A model generated the notes under the pieces. The model was not told the DNA's origin. It did no database searches and saw only the letters and a program-made list of their open reading frames with translations. Positions 31,612 through 42,880 of a stretch of 64,000 nt of DNA are shown in pieces; positions within the stretch are counted from its first letter, which is position 1; each line of letters starts with the position of its first letter. Source of the stretch: Molanna angustata. Taxonomy: Eukaryota > Arthropoda > Insecta > Trichoptera > Molannidae. The stretch spans positions 8,860,666 to 8,924,665 of the forward strand of contig OY754987.1 in the NCBI GenBank assembly GCA_963576475.1, written 5' to 3'. The translations under genes and the position numbers were made by a program.

Positions 31612-34187
31612 ACTTTGATGAAATCATCAATTTATAATTTTCATAAAGCTATAAATTCAAAACTAAGTAACTACTTCAAAACTTAAAGCAAAGTATTAAT
31701 CAATTAAACATCATATTCCCAAGAAAGTTGATTTCAAAATCAAATTAATCAAATTTAAAAGCATAATGTTGGATTTGTTCGCCATTTGTTCAAATAAAAA
31801 TAGAAATCATCACCGTGCGCCCAATGCCAAACAGTTGAACACCCAAGGCTGAACAAGATTATTAAACAGAAATCTGTCCATCCAAAGCCTATCCAAAAAT
31901 CCGACACCGCACTACACCGCAATATAATTTCATCCTTGTAATTGATTCGTCATCTATACGTTCTATTTTTAAAGAAATATTATATTGTGGAAATGTCAAA
32001 AGAAAGTACCGAAACGTACGAATGATTTTATAACATCAGCTTATTACTCATAATATAGGATGATTTGATACAACATGATTAATTATTCGTACCGAAAACA
32101 ATAATCTTTGTAATGTGTATGACAATTACAAAAAAAAGAAGAGTTTCTTTATAAAATTAACATATTAGTACACGCTACATTATTTCCAATCATATACAAT
32201 CATATCTAACAATTACAATTATTTCATAACTCAGAACCAACTATTTAGTTGCAGCACGAGTAGTCATGCAACTACATAAGTTTTCCTCCCGCCGTATAGA
32301 TGGCGTTAATTACACTTTTGACAAAAGAATATAATTAATTTTCATTTATTTTAACTTTAAAACAGTATTATTTCCTCAACATTAATTTTAATGATTGTTA
32401 ATCATTTCTAAAATAAGCTATAATGATTATAGTCAGTAAAATGTCAAATAGATTATACAAAAAGTGTATTGTTATACATAAAAGATTCTATCATTTGAAC
32501 GATGAGTTCCATAACATTTCTGAATTATTAACATTAATTTCTATTGAATAACCAGCGTAACATGTTGTTGTAGGTCGATACTGTGTACCACACATTAGAC
32601 AACATAAATATAATATGAAACATTAAACAATTTATTCATAATAAATTTGACAAGACTCAAGACTCATTTCCATATAAAAATGAAGTTATTATCATCAAGA
32701 AGCAACATTACATTTGGTAAATTCAAACTAAATCATTCTCAGAGATGACAATATTACATCATGAGTTTATGTCAGACCAAATTAATAAACATGGAATACC
32801 TTAAATAAGAAATAGACCAAAATCCATATAGAAATATCCTCTCCGAGCCTTGATTTTTTTTGTGATTATACAGCAGATTCAAATTCAGCATTCCCAAAAA
32901 ATATTTCATAGAGTTCACCAACACATTCCATCTGTAAAAGTGAAAATATTTAATTGCATATTCATTACAATCATAAACAAAACTCCCTATAGCACACATT
33001 GATTTGAGATTCAATTTAAAAGAACATTTTCAGTTATTATTTTATACAACATAGCTGAACTTTTAACATCAAAAATTGAGAAAAAAAAACACATGTCCCT
33101 AACAGAGAATAAAAACTCAAATTGTTTTAAAACACCATTTCCTTTTAATTATATTGATTTAACATGAATTAAGAGAACTTTTTATTATTAACCAAGAGTA
33201 TTATAACAATAATCTCATTATTTAAAAAGACATTGATTATTTTCACTTGTTACAAGAAAAAAATATTAACTGCCATGCAACAATGTTGATTCTATGCAGG
33301 TATCAGACAGACTTCTTTTGGTAATTACCACAACAATCTCCTAATTAATTTCTACCCCACATATGATTTTTATAATTAATTTTTACAAGTTCAAATTTTA
33401 TGACCGACCCAAGAAAAATGTATACTATGTTGTATATTAGCAAAAAGGAAGTTACAACGCTTATAAAGATTCATATTTTTTTATCCATAACATAGGTATT
33501 CAACATTAAAAATGCAAACCAAACATGAAATAACATTTAGCACAGTCCAACGACAAATTAAAATTATACAACCTGATGTTTTTTGAAGATAGTTTCAATT
33601 ATAAAAATTTGATACTCTCATTATGTATGTTCAGTTAAAATGTGACATTCTAATTATGAAATCAGAAAAATAATACTAATCAATTTATAGATTTACAAAA
33701 AATAGACATTAATAATAATTGATGACAACTCAAGTTTTGTACTGAAAAGAAAGTGAATTTTTATGTTATAGTCCTCACGACATTTAATTATTTATTAGTT
33801 TACAATACAACCTGATTGAGTAGATTTCTTGAATGGTATTTCTCGAATAAGACTGGTCATAATGGGCTCTTCCACACTTTTTAGAAATAGTTTGGTTGAC
33901 TTCTGGTCATCTCCTGAATATAATCTCACAGCTCGGCTTTCATGACGATGGATTCTGCGCAGTCCTCAGATTAAGGATGAGTTAAGGAAGGAAAGGAATC
34001 GCTACCACAAAGTATACGAACTAATTATCAATTTTACGTTCTCTACAAACACTAATCTGTCCCACACAAACATCTGACTTAAAAAAGAGTTATAGAATGG
34101 GCGCCAGTCTTACAATCAATAAAAATAAAAAATACAAATGGAATTTAAATCCTAATAGTCCGCGCTCTTCAATTTTTTAAAAAATCC
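31612..34187. other. Non-coding interior of gypsy-derived element, 5' part
   Basis: AT-rich, with only short random frames (for example 32772-33014 minus). This is where gag, protease and RT would be expected. No motif of any of them was recognised in either strand. Confidence 0.6.
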
Positions 34188-34209
34188 TGCCCCACTTTGG
34201 GCCGACAAT
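34188..34209 (-). other. Primer-binding site, tRNA-Lys-like
   Basis: Next to the 5' LTR the minus strand reads ATTGTCGGCCCAAAGTGGGG. The GCCCAA-x-GTGGGGC core resembles the complement of the tRNA-Lys 3' end (GCCCAACGTGGGGC) with one internal difference; the first bases deviate. Confidence 0.55.
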
Positions 34210-35477
34210 TGCAAAGGGTATGGTGGTGTATGAGAAAAGAAAAAGAGAAGCTAAAATTATACACACCATAAAACCTTACCACCAGCAGTCAGCGATATTG
34301 CAATGAGACTCATTTAAAATAATGCGAATATCTCAGTATCTCAGGGCGTGTTGTTTATTGAGTAAGACAAAAAAAAGAATATATTTAAGTATCAAATAAG
34401 AATTTTCTGTTCAATGAAACAGTAATTAAAACATGAAAAGCTGAGTCAGATGTGATTGTAGGGAAGACCAAGTGATGAAAGAAACGCACAAATACAAAAG
34501 AAATTACAATTTATTCATATCATGGTTGGCAAGGAGTGTTAAGTATGATACAGTTATCTACGTTACCTGAACTAAGCTAAATATTTGACATTTTAATAAA
34601 ATAATTTAATTCTTAAATTACAATTTACAAGTTTTTAAATGTTTTTCTAGACCATGTGGTGTATAATAAAAAGAAATATCAGACATGACATAATTAAACA
34701 GATTCAACTAAATTTTCAAATGATATCAGTATTTCATATGTTTTTTTTTTATAATAACCAAGCAATGAAACAGTTTTAGGAATTTCCATCTTCTTGAAGA
34801 TGATCAGCAGATACAATTTTTGTGATGAGAACTACCATCGTAGTATTTACGTCGATTTGAAGTGCAATTTACAGGTGTTTTAGTCATTATCAAGTCATGA
34901 TGTGCAAATATGAGCATGCACCAACCATGATATTTAAAATTATTCATTTTCAGTCATCCATGGTGTACATAGTAAAGTACACCAATGTTGAAGAATGATG
35001 ACAAGACAGCATGAACAAACAAGATAAAGATAGTAAAGAAGAAAGCAAAGAAGCAAGGAAGCAAGGAACAAAGAAGCAAAGGACAAAAGACAAAGGTCAA
35101 AGGAGGCGGTTATATTTCCTGCAAGAATTCAGTTAAATTAGCGGACGTGACTCATGCCAGATATTTTATATAGACGAGGATCGATGAAATTAGATAGAGA
35201 ACTTACCCAGCCTCCTTTGAATTTAAATTTCGAGTCTTTGTCGGGTAATTTTGCGTAGGCCATAGTTGAACGATGACACCTCGTGTCGGCTGTCAGCGTT
35301 GAAAAGAAAGGCATAGATATTTCGACCCGCCTAGCTAATCCGTTCACGGCTGTGTTCGCCTTACAACTTTTTTAGAAATATTGCCAATATTGCGAAGTGC
35401 GTTCGTTTAAGACATTTTTATAAACATTAAATTAAAATTATTAAATAGTGACGTGTAAATACAAAAATAACGTCACA
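34210..35477 (-). repeat. 5' LTR of gypsy-derived element
   Basis: 1268 bp, matching 27200-28467. It contains the promoter side on the minus strand and the same short frame plus splice-donor-like site (35138-35347). A purine-rich stretch (gaaagcaaagaagcaagg, 35041-35104) is also present. Confidence 0.93.
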
Positions 35478-35481
35478 ATGT

Positions 35482-37194
35482 ACAATATAACTTGATAAGG
35501 TAGTAAATAAAATATATAGCAGTACTATAATTAATTTTAAATTAAAATTTATGTTTTTTTTTTTATTCACTTACTCATTATAGTGTTTATGTTTTGCAAA
35601 TGATTTCTGTATAAGACACTCCACTAGGCTAAAGCCTGTGTCGGAGTGCCAATGCATATATTTTTATTTAGTATAGTGTTAATCTATTGATACCTACTGT
35701 AAGGTAGTATAATAGTAGGTACAATGTATTTATTTGTTCATTTTACGATATGCAATAGTCTTTCGCTCTCTTCTCTGCCTTTGTTAAATAACAAAGAATG
35801 ATATATGGAAGTAATACTTAATAATTGAATTAACTTAGGTATAATAAATTGCAAATTATCTTATAAACCTTTTAAAGGCTTTTTTAGTATGTACAATTAA
35901 TTAGGTAAAGTATAAAGCAATTACTGGAGGGAAAAAAATATTGTTACAAAAAAAAGAGAAGAAAAAAAGAATGTTCAAATAATATAGTCCCAAACATTAC
36001 CTATACCAGTCGCGTTTGTATTAGATTCATAAAAACAGTTTCAGTAATTTTTAAATGGTAAATAAGTAAGAATAGATATCTTTACTATATTCAGTTTGCA
36101 CACAGCTCAAACCCATGTATGTGGGTATTAAAATATTATAAATAGTATAATATATGTATGTGTGTGCATTTCATTAATATCCTAATATATCCAAGCCAAT
36201 CGAATTGAACCCAAATCATATCCCATATTATAGTTCCTGTCTGACCCAAAACAAACATATCAATCTTAATTTACTTAATCCATCCCCACATAAACCCAAC
36301 TCATACGATTCATGTAGACCTAATGTTATTTATAAATATAAATAAAATGACGTCGTATAATAACTACGTGTTTTTTAATATATCTAAATAGGTTCGTATT
36401 ACGGAAGTTATTTAAGAAAAATATAAGAAAAAGTTGTGGTTTCGTAAGCAGTATTCTCGCAGTACGGCACGTTACCTTTTTCTAACATTTAAACCCTTTC
36501 TTAACCGATGATTCCAATTGGATGAATAAATAAATAACTTTGTATTTTTTCACAATATTTTTTATACTAACGACCGAACGTTTTCGCCAAGGTGACTTGG
36601 CATTCCAATTGGAATCATTGATGTATTTTACGTATATCTCAATGAAAATTGTTATCAGCTGTGTGTTTATCTTCTTAATTATTAATCACTATATTTTTGA
36701 TCACTTACAATACTGAGAATGACGGAAACTTGCTTTAGTGACCGCATTTTGACAGTTGAAAACTCGGTTATTGCTGGTTATTAGGAAATGTGATTTTCTT
36801 GCAAAACAGTGTAATCAAAATTTAATAAATGTGAGCCTTTTTTTTGTTTACTAGCATGCTATATTTATTTTCATTAGGTAATTATATTTCCTTCAATCTC
36901 TAATAATAATTAAAAATGAAAAAAAAATATGAAAAGTATATAGTTTTATATATGAATTATGACAATTTGAATCGTTGAAATTTCCAAAAAAAATATAAAA
37001 ATTATCTCTTTATAATCACATATTTTGTCCATTTTTTATGAAACGTATTTTTTTTCATAATGCTTACATAATTCGGTTAAGAAAGAGTTAAATAACTCTC
37101 GTAATACGACCCATAGATTTCCAGTAAGTTTAAGTATGAGGAAGTCATATAACAAACTGACATGGCAGCGGCCGTTGAAAATGTCAGAATATAT
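35482..37194. other. Intergenic with a LINE 3'-UTR-like hairpin
   Basis: No gene. At 35615-35650 a stem of cactcc/ggagtg closes a loop reading actaggctaaagcctgtg, similar to the hairpins at 1075-1113 and 60131-60171. The rest is AT-rich and unassigned. Confidence 0.45.
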
Positions 37195-37331
37195 AGATAA
37201 TTAATTAAAGGCCTATAAAATTTTCATGCTCAAAATTTTGAATTTTTTGTTTCAATCGGGGATCAACTTAGGGATCAAATTTTTAAAAAATTAAATTTAA
37301 AGATATAACTTTGTATTAACCACGTTTTTTG

Positions 37332-37390
37332 GTTGAAACGATGCGACCGGTTTCGGAACTAACCGTTCCCTCATCAGGCTAACTTTCAAC
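37332..37390 (-). ncRNA. Type I hammerhead ribozyme motif, left arm
   Basis: Mirror of the right-arm ribozyme at 38770-38828, with the same bases at all core positions: gttgaaa, CTGATGA, stem II, GAAAC, CGGTC, GC, tttcaac. See that entry for the fold. Confidence 0.72.
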
Positions 37391-37424
37391 TGAAACAGAA
37401 TGTGACGACGTGCTTACAAGAAAT

Positions 37425-38065
37425 CTATGGGGGCGGAGGTAGAGGTAGGGTGGGGGTACTTAGGGTTGGGTCTTGTGCAGGGTGGGTCCGATTGGCTGAA
37501 GGATTTGAAGTAAAAGGAAACATATTTAATAATGGACTGAAAGATAAATTTAACTGATTGTTTATTATGTTCTGTTTTGAATTAATACACTTTTTAAATT
37601 CTAGCGACTCTAAATTATCAAGACGGAGACCTACTTTGTTGACGTGTAAAATTTTTGTTCCCGATTGCATATTAAATTGATGATCATTAAGTACTAAGTG
37701 TTCTGCGAATTCCGAAAAATTATCATTGTTTATACATCTAATATGTTCTTTTACTCTAGTCTCAAATTTCCGTCCTGTTTTTCCTATGTAGACTGCAGAG
37801 CAGTCTCCACATGTCAGTTGGTATACGCCGGAGTTTTCCATTTTATTATCTTTATCTTTGGAATTCATTAAACTTTTTCCAATATTATTGTCAGTGTAAA
37901 ATGCCGGTCTTATGTCTTTTGGTAAGAAATTTGAGACTAATTGGGATAAATTATTAACAAACAATATGCGTCTCCATCTATATTCATCTTTTTTGATATT
38001 TGTATTATAACTATGTAGGTATCTATTGACGTTAATATTTTTTATTTTTTTATTTAAAATAGAGT
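37425..38065 (-). CDS. Penelope-like GIY-YIG endonuclease domain, left arm (5' partial)
   Basis: An open frame runs from the palindrome centre to the stop at 37425-37427. It includes the linker VNRYLHSYNTNIKKDEYRWR upstream of LFVNNLSQLVSNFLPKDIRP. Counting from 37964, key residues are GVY (46-48), a CGDC pair of cysteines (52-55), VYIGKTGR (58-65), catalytic Arg in ETRVKEH (70), His in KEH (74), AEHL and a Glu in LESLEF (122). These match the GIY-YIG fold with the CCHH signature reported for Penelope-like elements. The frame reads Trp (TGG) where the right arm has TGA. The RT upstream is absent, so the fragment cannot transpose alone. Confidence 0.85.
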
Positions 38066-38094
38066 TAAAATAGGTTATAACAGTAAATTGATAG

Positions 38095-38735
38095 ACTCTA
38101 TTTTAAATAAAAAAATAAAAAATATTAACGTCAATAGATACCTACATAGTTATAATACAAATATCAAAAAAGATGAATATAGATGAAGACGCATATTGTT
38201 TGTTAATAATTTATCCCAATTAGTCTCAAATTTCTTACCAAAAGACATAAGACCGGCATTTTACACTGACAATAATATTGGAAAAAGTTTAATGAATTCC
38301 AAAGATAAAGATAATAAAATGGAAAACTCCGGCGTATACCAACTGACATGTGGAGACTGCTCTGCAGTCTACATAGGAAAAACAGGACGGAAATTTGAGA
38401 CTAGAGTAAAAGAACATATTAGATGTATAAACAATGATAATTTTTCGGAATTCGCAGAACACTTAGTACTTAATGATCATCAATTTAATATGCAATCGGG
38501 AACAAAAATTTTACACGTCAACAAAGTAGGTCTCCGTCTTGATAATTTAGAGTCGCTAGAAATTAAAAAGTGTATTAATTCAAAACAGAACATAATAAAC
38601 AATCAGTTAAATTTATCTTTCAGTCCATTATTAAATATGTTTCCTTTTACTTCTAATCCTTCAGCCAATCGGACCCACCCTGCACAAGACCCAACCCTAA
38701 GTACCCCCACCCTACCTCTTCCTCCGCCCCCATAG
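38095..38735 (+). pseudogene. Penelope-like GIY-YIG endonuclease domain, right arm, one stop
   Basis: Inverted copy of the left-arm frame, nearly identical, with a TGA stop at 38184-38186 (DEYR-stop-RRI). Downstream of the stop the 179-codon frame is open, with GVYQLTCGDCSAVYIGKTGR and ESLEIKKC. Differences from the left arm are few single-base changes (Phe/Ile at 123, plus one near the end). The inferred role, before truncation, is the nicking endonuclease used for target-primed insertion. Confidence 0.85.
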
Positions 38736-38769
38736 ATTTCTTGTAAGCACGTCGTCACATTCTGTTTCA

Positions 38770-38828
38770 GTTGAAAGTTAGCCTGATGAGGGAACGGTTA
38801 GTTCCGAAACCGGTCGCATCGTTTCAAC
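38770..38828 (+). ncRNA. Type I hammerhead ribozyme motif, right arm
   Basis: Reading 5' to 3': GTTGAAA (38770-38776, stem I outer), GTTA (internal loop), GC (stem I inner), CTGATGA (38783-38789, core), GGGAAC-GGTTA-GTTCC (stem II and loop), GAAAC (38806-38810, core), CGGTC with cleavage predicted after C 38815 (GTC), GC (stem I inner), ATCG (internal loop), TTTCAAC (38822-38828, stem I outer). Stem III is the palindromic hexamer ACCGGT, too short to close by itself. This matches reports that Penelope-like hammerheads have tiny palindromic stem III and may act as dimers. It lies 35 bp after the endonuclease stop, sense orientation. Confidence 0.78.
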
Positions 38829-39361
38829 CAAAAAACGGGGTTAATACAAAGTTATATCTTTAAATTTAATTTGTTAAATATGAACCACAAAGTTAACATT
38901 CAAACATTTGAAAATATCAAATTTTTACTTTATTTTTTCTCAGAAATCTCAGAAATCATAAAAGCTCAGTAATCATAAAAGCTAGAACACTGAAAACTGG
39001 TATAAATATAGTCAGAATACAAAATCTCAAATTTATAATTGTTAAAAAAAATTTTTTTAGTTTTTTCAATCATTTTTTAGATAATTTAATTTTCTAAAAA
39101 AATATGAACATAATTGTAGTAAGTACTACTCAAACTTTTTTTAACAATTGAATGTAGTGACGACATCGTTTCATACAATTTGTAAGGCAGTATACATACA
39201 CTACACAATATCTACGGGGACTCAATAGTTTGATACTTAATCTCCAACATATATACATACCTACATACCATCATGCTGTTTTCATATCTTTTTTCTGGGT
39301 AGGAAAAAATCCTGACCTCCATACTATCCTATCCTGACAGACATATCTATATGTTTTAAAT

Positions 39362-39490
39362 CGAATATTCTTTTTTAATTACATATACGCAAGCCCTGTA
39401 GGTGCCTCGAGTTCCTGGTTCTTCTACAATATCCCAACTTCGTCTTTATTGAGATGTTGAAAAAATGTTTGTCAATAAAAATATATGTTT
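39362..39490 (+). mobile_element. MITE family 2 fragment inserted in TIR element
   Basis: The stretch tcgaatattcttttttaatt, then caagccctgtaggtgcctcg, matches the terminus plus one arm of the MITE at 4322-4980. Confidence 0.6.
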
Positions 39491-39689
39491 TTTATACAAA
39501 ACAAAATATCGTGAAATATTTATTAATTTATATTTAAGTATTTATAGTTTTGTATGTATTTTTGAATTTTATATACACATACAATCGTCATCGACAGTTG
39601 GATCTCATGTGGTACATGCAACTATGTGGTACATGCAACTATGTGATTGGACATCTTCAGTGCAAAATATGAAAGGTTTCGTGAAGAAA

Positions 39690-40317
39690 TACTGAAGGAG
39701 ATGCGCTCTTATTTCCCCCCCCCCCTATCGCTCCTTTTCTCTTATCAGTCCCATACGTAATTTTAATTTTCTTAATTATTATCTTTTTCTCTTTATTTGT
39801 TGTATTATTGATGGAATGCTTTTATTGGCTCTGACTATGTCATTTAAATTGTATAACCAAAACTGTAAATGAGCTGTTTGCTTCCCATAAAAAAATAAAA
39901 AAAACTAGTTATTAATAACCTCTTCACGCGGAACCGGTAAATGCACTTCAATTTCATCTTAAGCTTTCTCTATACGTTCTCCATAATATACGATGGTTAT
40001 TTGGTTAGTTAGATTGACGTGGAGGTTATTAGTTAGAAGGAATACGGAAACCAGAGAAAATTGGATTATAATGCTGCAGTGCACATTTTGGTTTGTTGAT
40101 TACACGACTTGTAATATAACGGAATAACGGAATATTACAGCCGACCTTAATAACTAGAACATACCAGTTTTACAAAGTCAAAATTCTGAATTTCGAGGGA
40201 TACTCATTCGTAGTGTATTTTGCATCACTCAATGGGATTAAAAACTTTATTTTTGGTATCGTAAAGCTTTGCAGAATAAATAAAAAAATTGCAAGTAAAA
40301 CAAATTCTACATTATTT
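39690..40317. other. Unassigned; LINE-like 3' UTR at 39700-39905
   Basis: The segment ends in gtaaatgagctgtttgcttccc followed by an aaaaaaataaaaaaaac tail; the same phrase occurs in reverse at 56945-56975. It looks like the shared 3' end of a LINE family, but no coding sequence is attached. A C run of about 12 lies at 39716-39725. Confidence 0.4.
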
Positions 40318-40610
40318 ATGTTTGGCATCGGCTTAGAATAGTGCTTCCACTCTTTTCTATTATTGTTTTCGAGTGTCCCGTAAGAGCCGGGAAATCGAAA
40401 ATACAACAGGCAACAATTATAACATCTCACATAGTTCAGCAATGAGGTTCACCACCCATTCTGAATATAGTGCCTTTTGAGGTGAGACGAGACTGGTGTG
40501 TGGGTATACACAGATATGTTGTGCTCCCTTTTATAAGGCAATTCACACCCGCACACCTTTCGCTGGTTACCCCACATTGTGGGATATGCCGTGATGGTAT
40601 GAATGAATGA
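40318..40610 (+). repeat. Dispersed repeat family T (retroposon-like), plus copy
   Basis: Shares its whole length with 61311-61605 (reverse) and its right half with 53945-54180 (reverse). It ends gccgtgatggtatgaatgaatgaat, so the simple-repeat tail marks it as a retroposon. Its last bases resemble the 3' end of the RTE-like LINE (gcgtgatggtatgtatg). A contained tccctttta box, read tataaaagg-like on the other strand, is the most conserved point. Confidence 0.6.
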
Positions 40611-40985
40611 ATAAAATACTTACTTTACTTCTTTCTTGTGTGGCTACGGCTTTTCCTGCACCTTTGGCTGCGACATCGAGTATTTTTCTTCTACTCTCTT
40701 GGCTCCCGTTCGGCCAGCCACTTCACAGCCTCTGGAGTCGCCCTATGAATGTCCATCCAGTCTCCTTCATACCTCCGTATCGGGCACTCCTCTACTAGAT
40801 GCTGTATAGTTTGGCTTCTAGCTCCACAGTCACATTCCGGAGAATCCCTTTTTCCCCCATTTTTCCACCATTTGGTAGTTACATCGGTCTTGACCTGTAC
40901 GAATTCTGTTTTACTGAATCCAAACTTTTCGGGGATGGTTATAACCTGGGACCCTTTCGTTAGGGTCTTGGATAGTGTGTTTGTT
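40611..40985 (-). pseudogene. LINE ORF2 C-terminus with CCHC-like finger
   Basis: The minus strand encodes TKWWKNGGKRDSPECDCGAR, then TIQHLVEECPIRRYEGDWMD and VKWLAEREPREQKK, ending in a basic tail and stop near 40620. The Cys-x-Cys...His...Cys pattern is the terminal finger of EN-RT LINE proteins. Only about 120 residues survive; upstream sequence to 41030 shows nothing more. Confidence 0.6.
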
Positions 40986-41029
40986 TAACACCAGGTCTGA
41001 ATCATTCTTTCCATGCCAAGGTTATAAAC

Positions 41030-41280
41030 GGAATGTTATTAAAAATTACAGTAAATTGATATATACAAGAGTGAAGTATAATAATTAGTTAATAAATTGA
41101 ACCACAACGTGAGAGCACTATCGTAGATAAAAAAAGCCCCGAACAAACCACAGACATTCCTTTATATTCAATCCCGAAGATTGCTGAATACCCTATTTGT
41201 ACAATCTCGTAAGCCGCTATAAATATTGCCTGATACAAGGCGCAACATCAACATATCACAGTATGTTTGTGTTATTTTTT
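41030..41280 (-). repeat. LTR-like dispersed repeat, family L, reverse copy
   Basis: Reverse complement of 49518-49740. Conserved points are gatgttgcgcc at the start, gggattgaatataaagg (TATA-like) and gatagtgctctcacgttgtgg. Together they suggest the promoter part of a solo LTR or other retroelement end. Confidence 0.5.
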
Positions 41281-41929
41281 GTCAAAAACATGTCATGGTT
41301 TTAAATTTGACATTAATGAAACGCTGCTTAAAAATATTATTTTAAATAAATGGTTTCATTAATGTAAAACTCTGACATTTATTTCAAAATCTTTTTGAAT
41401 AAAATATATATTTTTAAGCAGATTACATTATTATCTCAAGTCTATTGTTGTACTGAACGAGTGAAAAAAAATCGTAAAACTTAATTTTTAAGTGAAGTTT
41501 TTATCAGGATTCCGTCCCTTACATTTTTAAGGTAAAAAAATAATTTTAACATTCAACAGGCTTTTTAACCTTTTTTTACCGATTCAGAGTTTACCGTTAA
41601 GAAAACCACAGATTATGTAACTTGGTAACCTTACCAAAAATACATTTGATGTAAATAAAAAGGTACTTACCTTTTTTTGTAAATGTAAAGAGAAATATAT
41701 AAAAGAATTTTCACGATTATTGTCGAGGTCAAAATATTACGTTGTTTTTTATAACTTGCTCAACATGTGAAGAATTTGTCATTTATTTTATACTAGCTTT
41801 TATGTCCCGCCGTTGGCCAAGAATGTAAAATTGTGAAGGAAAAAGCAATCGTTTTTATAATATTGTCACCCAATTATTTTGCAAAATCGGACTATGAAAA
41901 GTGGTTTGAAATATGATTGAATTTGATTG
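41281..41929. other. Intergenic, nothing recognised
   Basis: AT-rich; a local inverted pair gtttcattaatg/cattaatgaaac (41314-41361) is the only structure noticed. Confidence 0.4.
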
Positions 41930-42880
41930 TAAAATGTTCAAGTGATGGCCACAACCCATTATTTTTTATATATTGCTATAAAGTGTGAATGAAGTATAAT
42001 ATACAATTTCTTCACTATTCGAAATGGTTTTAAATATGACTGTTTATCAACATTGTAAAGAGATTGGTTTGGCCACAACCCCCATTTTTAAATATTATCA
42101 TCGAAAACAAATTGTAATATGTACTTACCTATTGAATATTTAGTAATTTTGGATGTTGGGATGTGGTTAAAATTTGATTAAACAAATGTACTGAAAAGAT
42201 CCAGTGTTGGTCACATCCCATTCGTTTTATATTTTTTCATCAAGTGTGCATTATATTTTTGCACAATTAGACTGATGAACTTAAAATTGACACAAAAGTC
42301 TACATTAACGAAGAAGAAGAAGACTTAAACTATGGCAAATAATTTGAATATAAACGTTGTGAAGAATTCAGTAATGGCCACAGCTCCCTTTCTTTAAATA
42401 TTGTCAACGAAATCAAATATATTATGTAGGTGTTAAAAATTATTTAAAATAGGATGATATAAATGGTTTAAATTTGATTAAACAAAAGTATTGAAAAGAT
42501 TCTAGTGCAGGTTACATCTTCACATCCCACATCCCATTCGTTTTTACATATGTATTTTCATCAAGTGTGCATATCGTTAATAATATTTCTGCTCAATAGA
42601 CTATTAGACTTAAAACGAACCCAAAAGTCTAAATAAAAAAGAGAAGAATAAGTATAAGACTATAAGAAATAGTTTGTTTAAAAAATCCCAATGGTCTACA
42701 TAAAATAAGAAAAAATACATAAAAAAAAGAATTAGACTATTGGAAATAGATTGTATAAAAACTGAGCAAAAGGTCTTCATAAAAGAAGAAGAAGATTAAT
42801 CTATAGGAAATAGTTTGTATTAAAACTGTCCTTAAAGGTCTACATAAAATTAAGAAGAAAAATAATTAGACTCCAGGAGC
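41930..42880. repeat. Two layers of diverged tandem repeats
   Basis: 41930-42620 has five units recognisable by ggccacaacccatt or ggtcacatcccattcg and catcaagtgtgcat, with spacing of about 125-165 bp. 42620-42880 has three to four units of about 75 bp with gaaatagtttgtataaaaac and aaaggtctacataaaa. No coding. Confidence 0.7.

Larger units (their letters stand above)
27200..35477 (-). mobile_element. Ty3/Gypsy-derived LTR element with almost non-coding interior (LARD-like)
   Basis: Element of 8278 bp with 1268-bp LTRs at both ends and a 4-bp target duplication atgt (27196-27199 and 35478-35481). On the minus strand the LTRs run TG...CA. The only recognisable protein is the C-terminal part of a gypsy integrase at 31138-31611; no Gag, protease, RT or RNase H was seen in the 5.7-kb interior. 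Apparently identical LTRs mean very recent insertion, so this copy was mobilised in trans, fitting the 'large retrotransposon derivative' concept. The interior is AT-rich and carries a tandem triplication at 29848-30250. Confidence 0.9.
37288..38873. mobile_element. Penelope-like element 3' ends as a 1.6-kb inverted repeat
   Basis: Arms of about 778 bp (37288-38065 and 38095-38873) face each other across a 29-nt spacer. They differ at only a handful of positions, for example at 37441/38720 and in codon 123 of the GIY-YIG frame. Each arm holds the C-terminal endonuclease coding region reading outward and a downstream hammerhead motif. Penelope-like elements are known for GIY-YIG endonucleases, unusual inverted or tandem arrangements and hammerhead ribozymes. 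The RT domain is missing from both arms, cut off exactly at the palindrome centre. Confidence 0.88.
37195..39602 (-). mobile_element. TIR element family 1, copy split by two insertions
   Basis: On the minus strand the order matches 62154-63163. The start TIR tccaactgtcga is at 39602-39591. The middle part is 39360-39180, and the body is 39172-38874 and 37287-37195. The interruptions are a MITE family 2 fragment (39362-39490) and the Penelope-like palindrome (37288-38873). The far end is missing. Confidence 0.65.
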
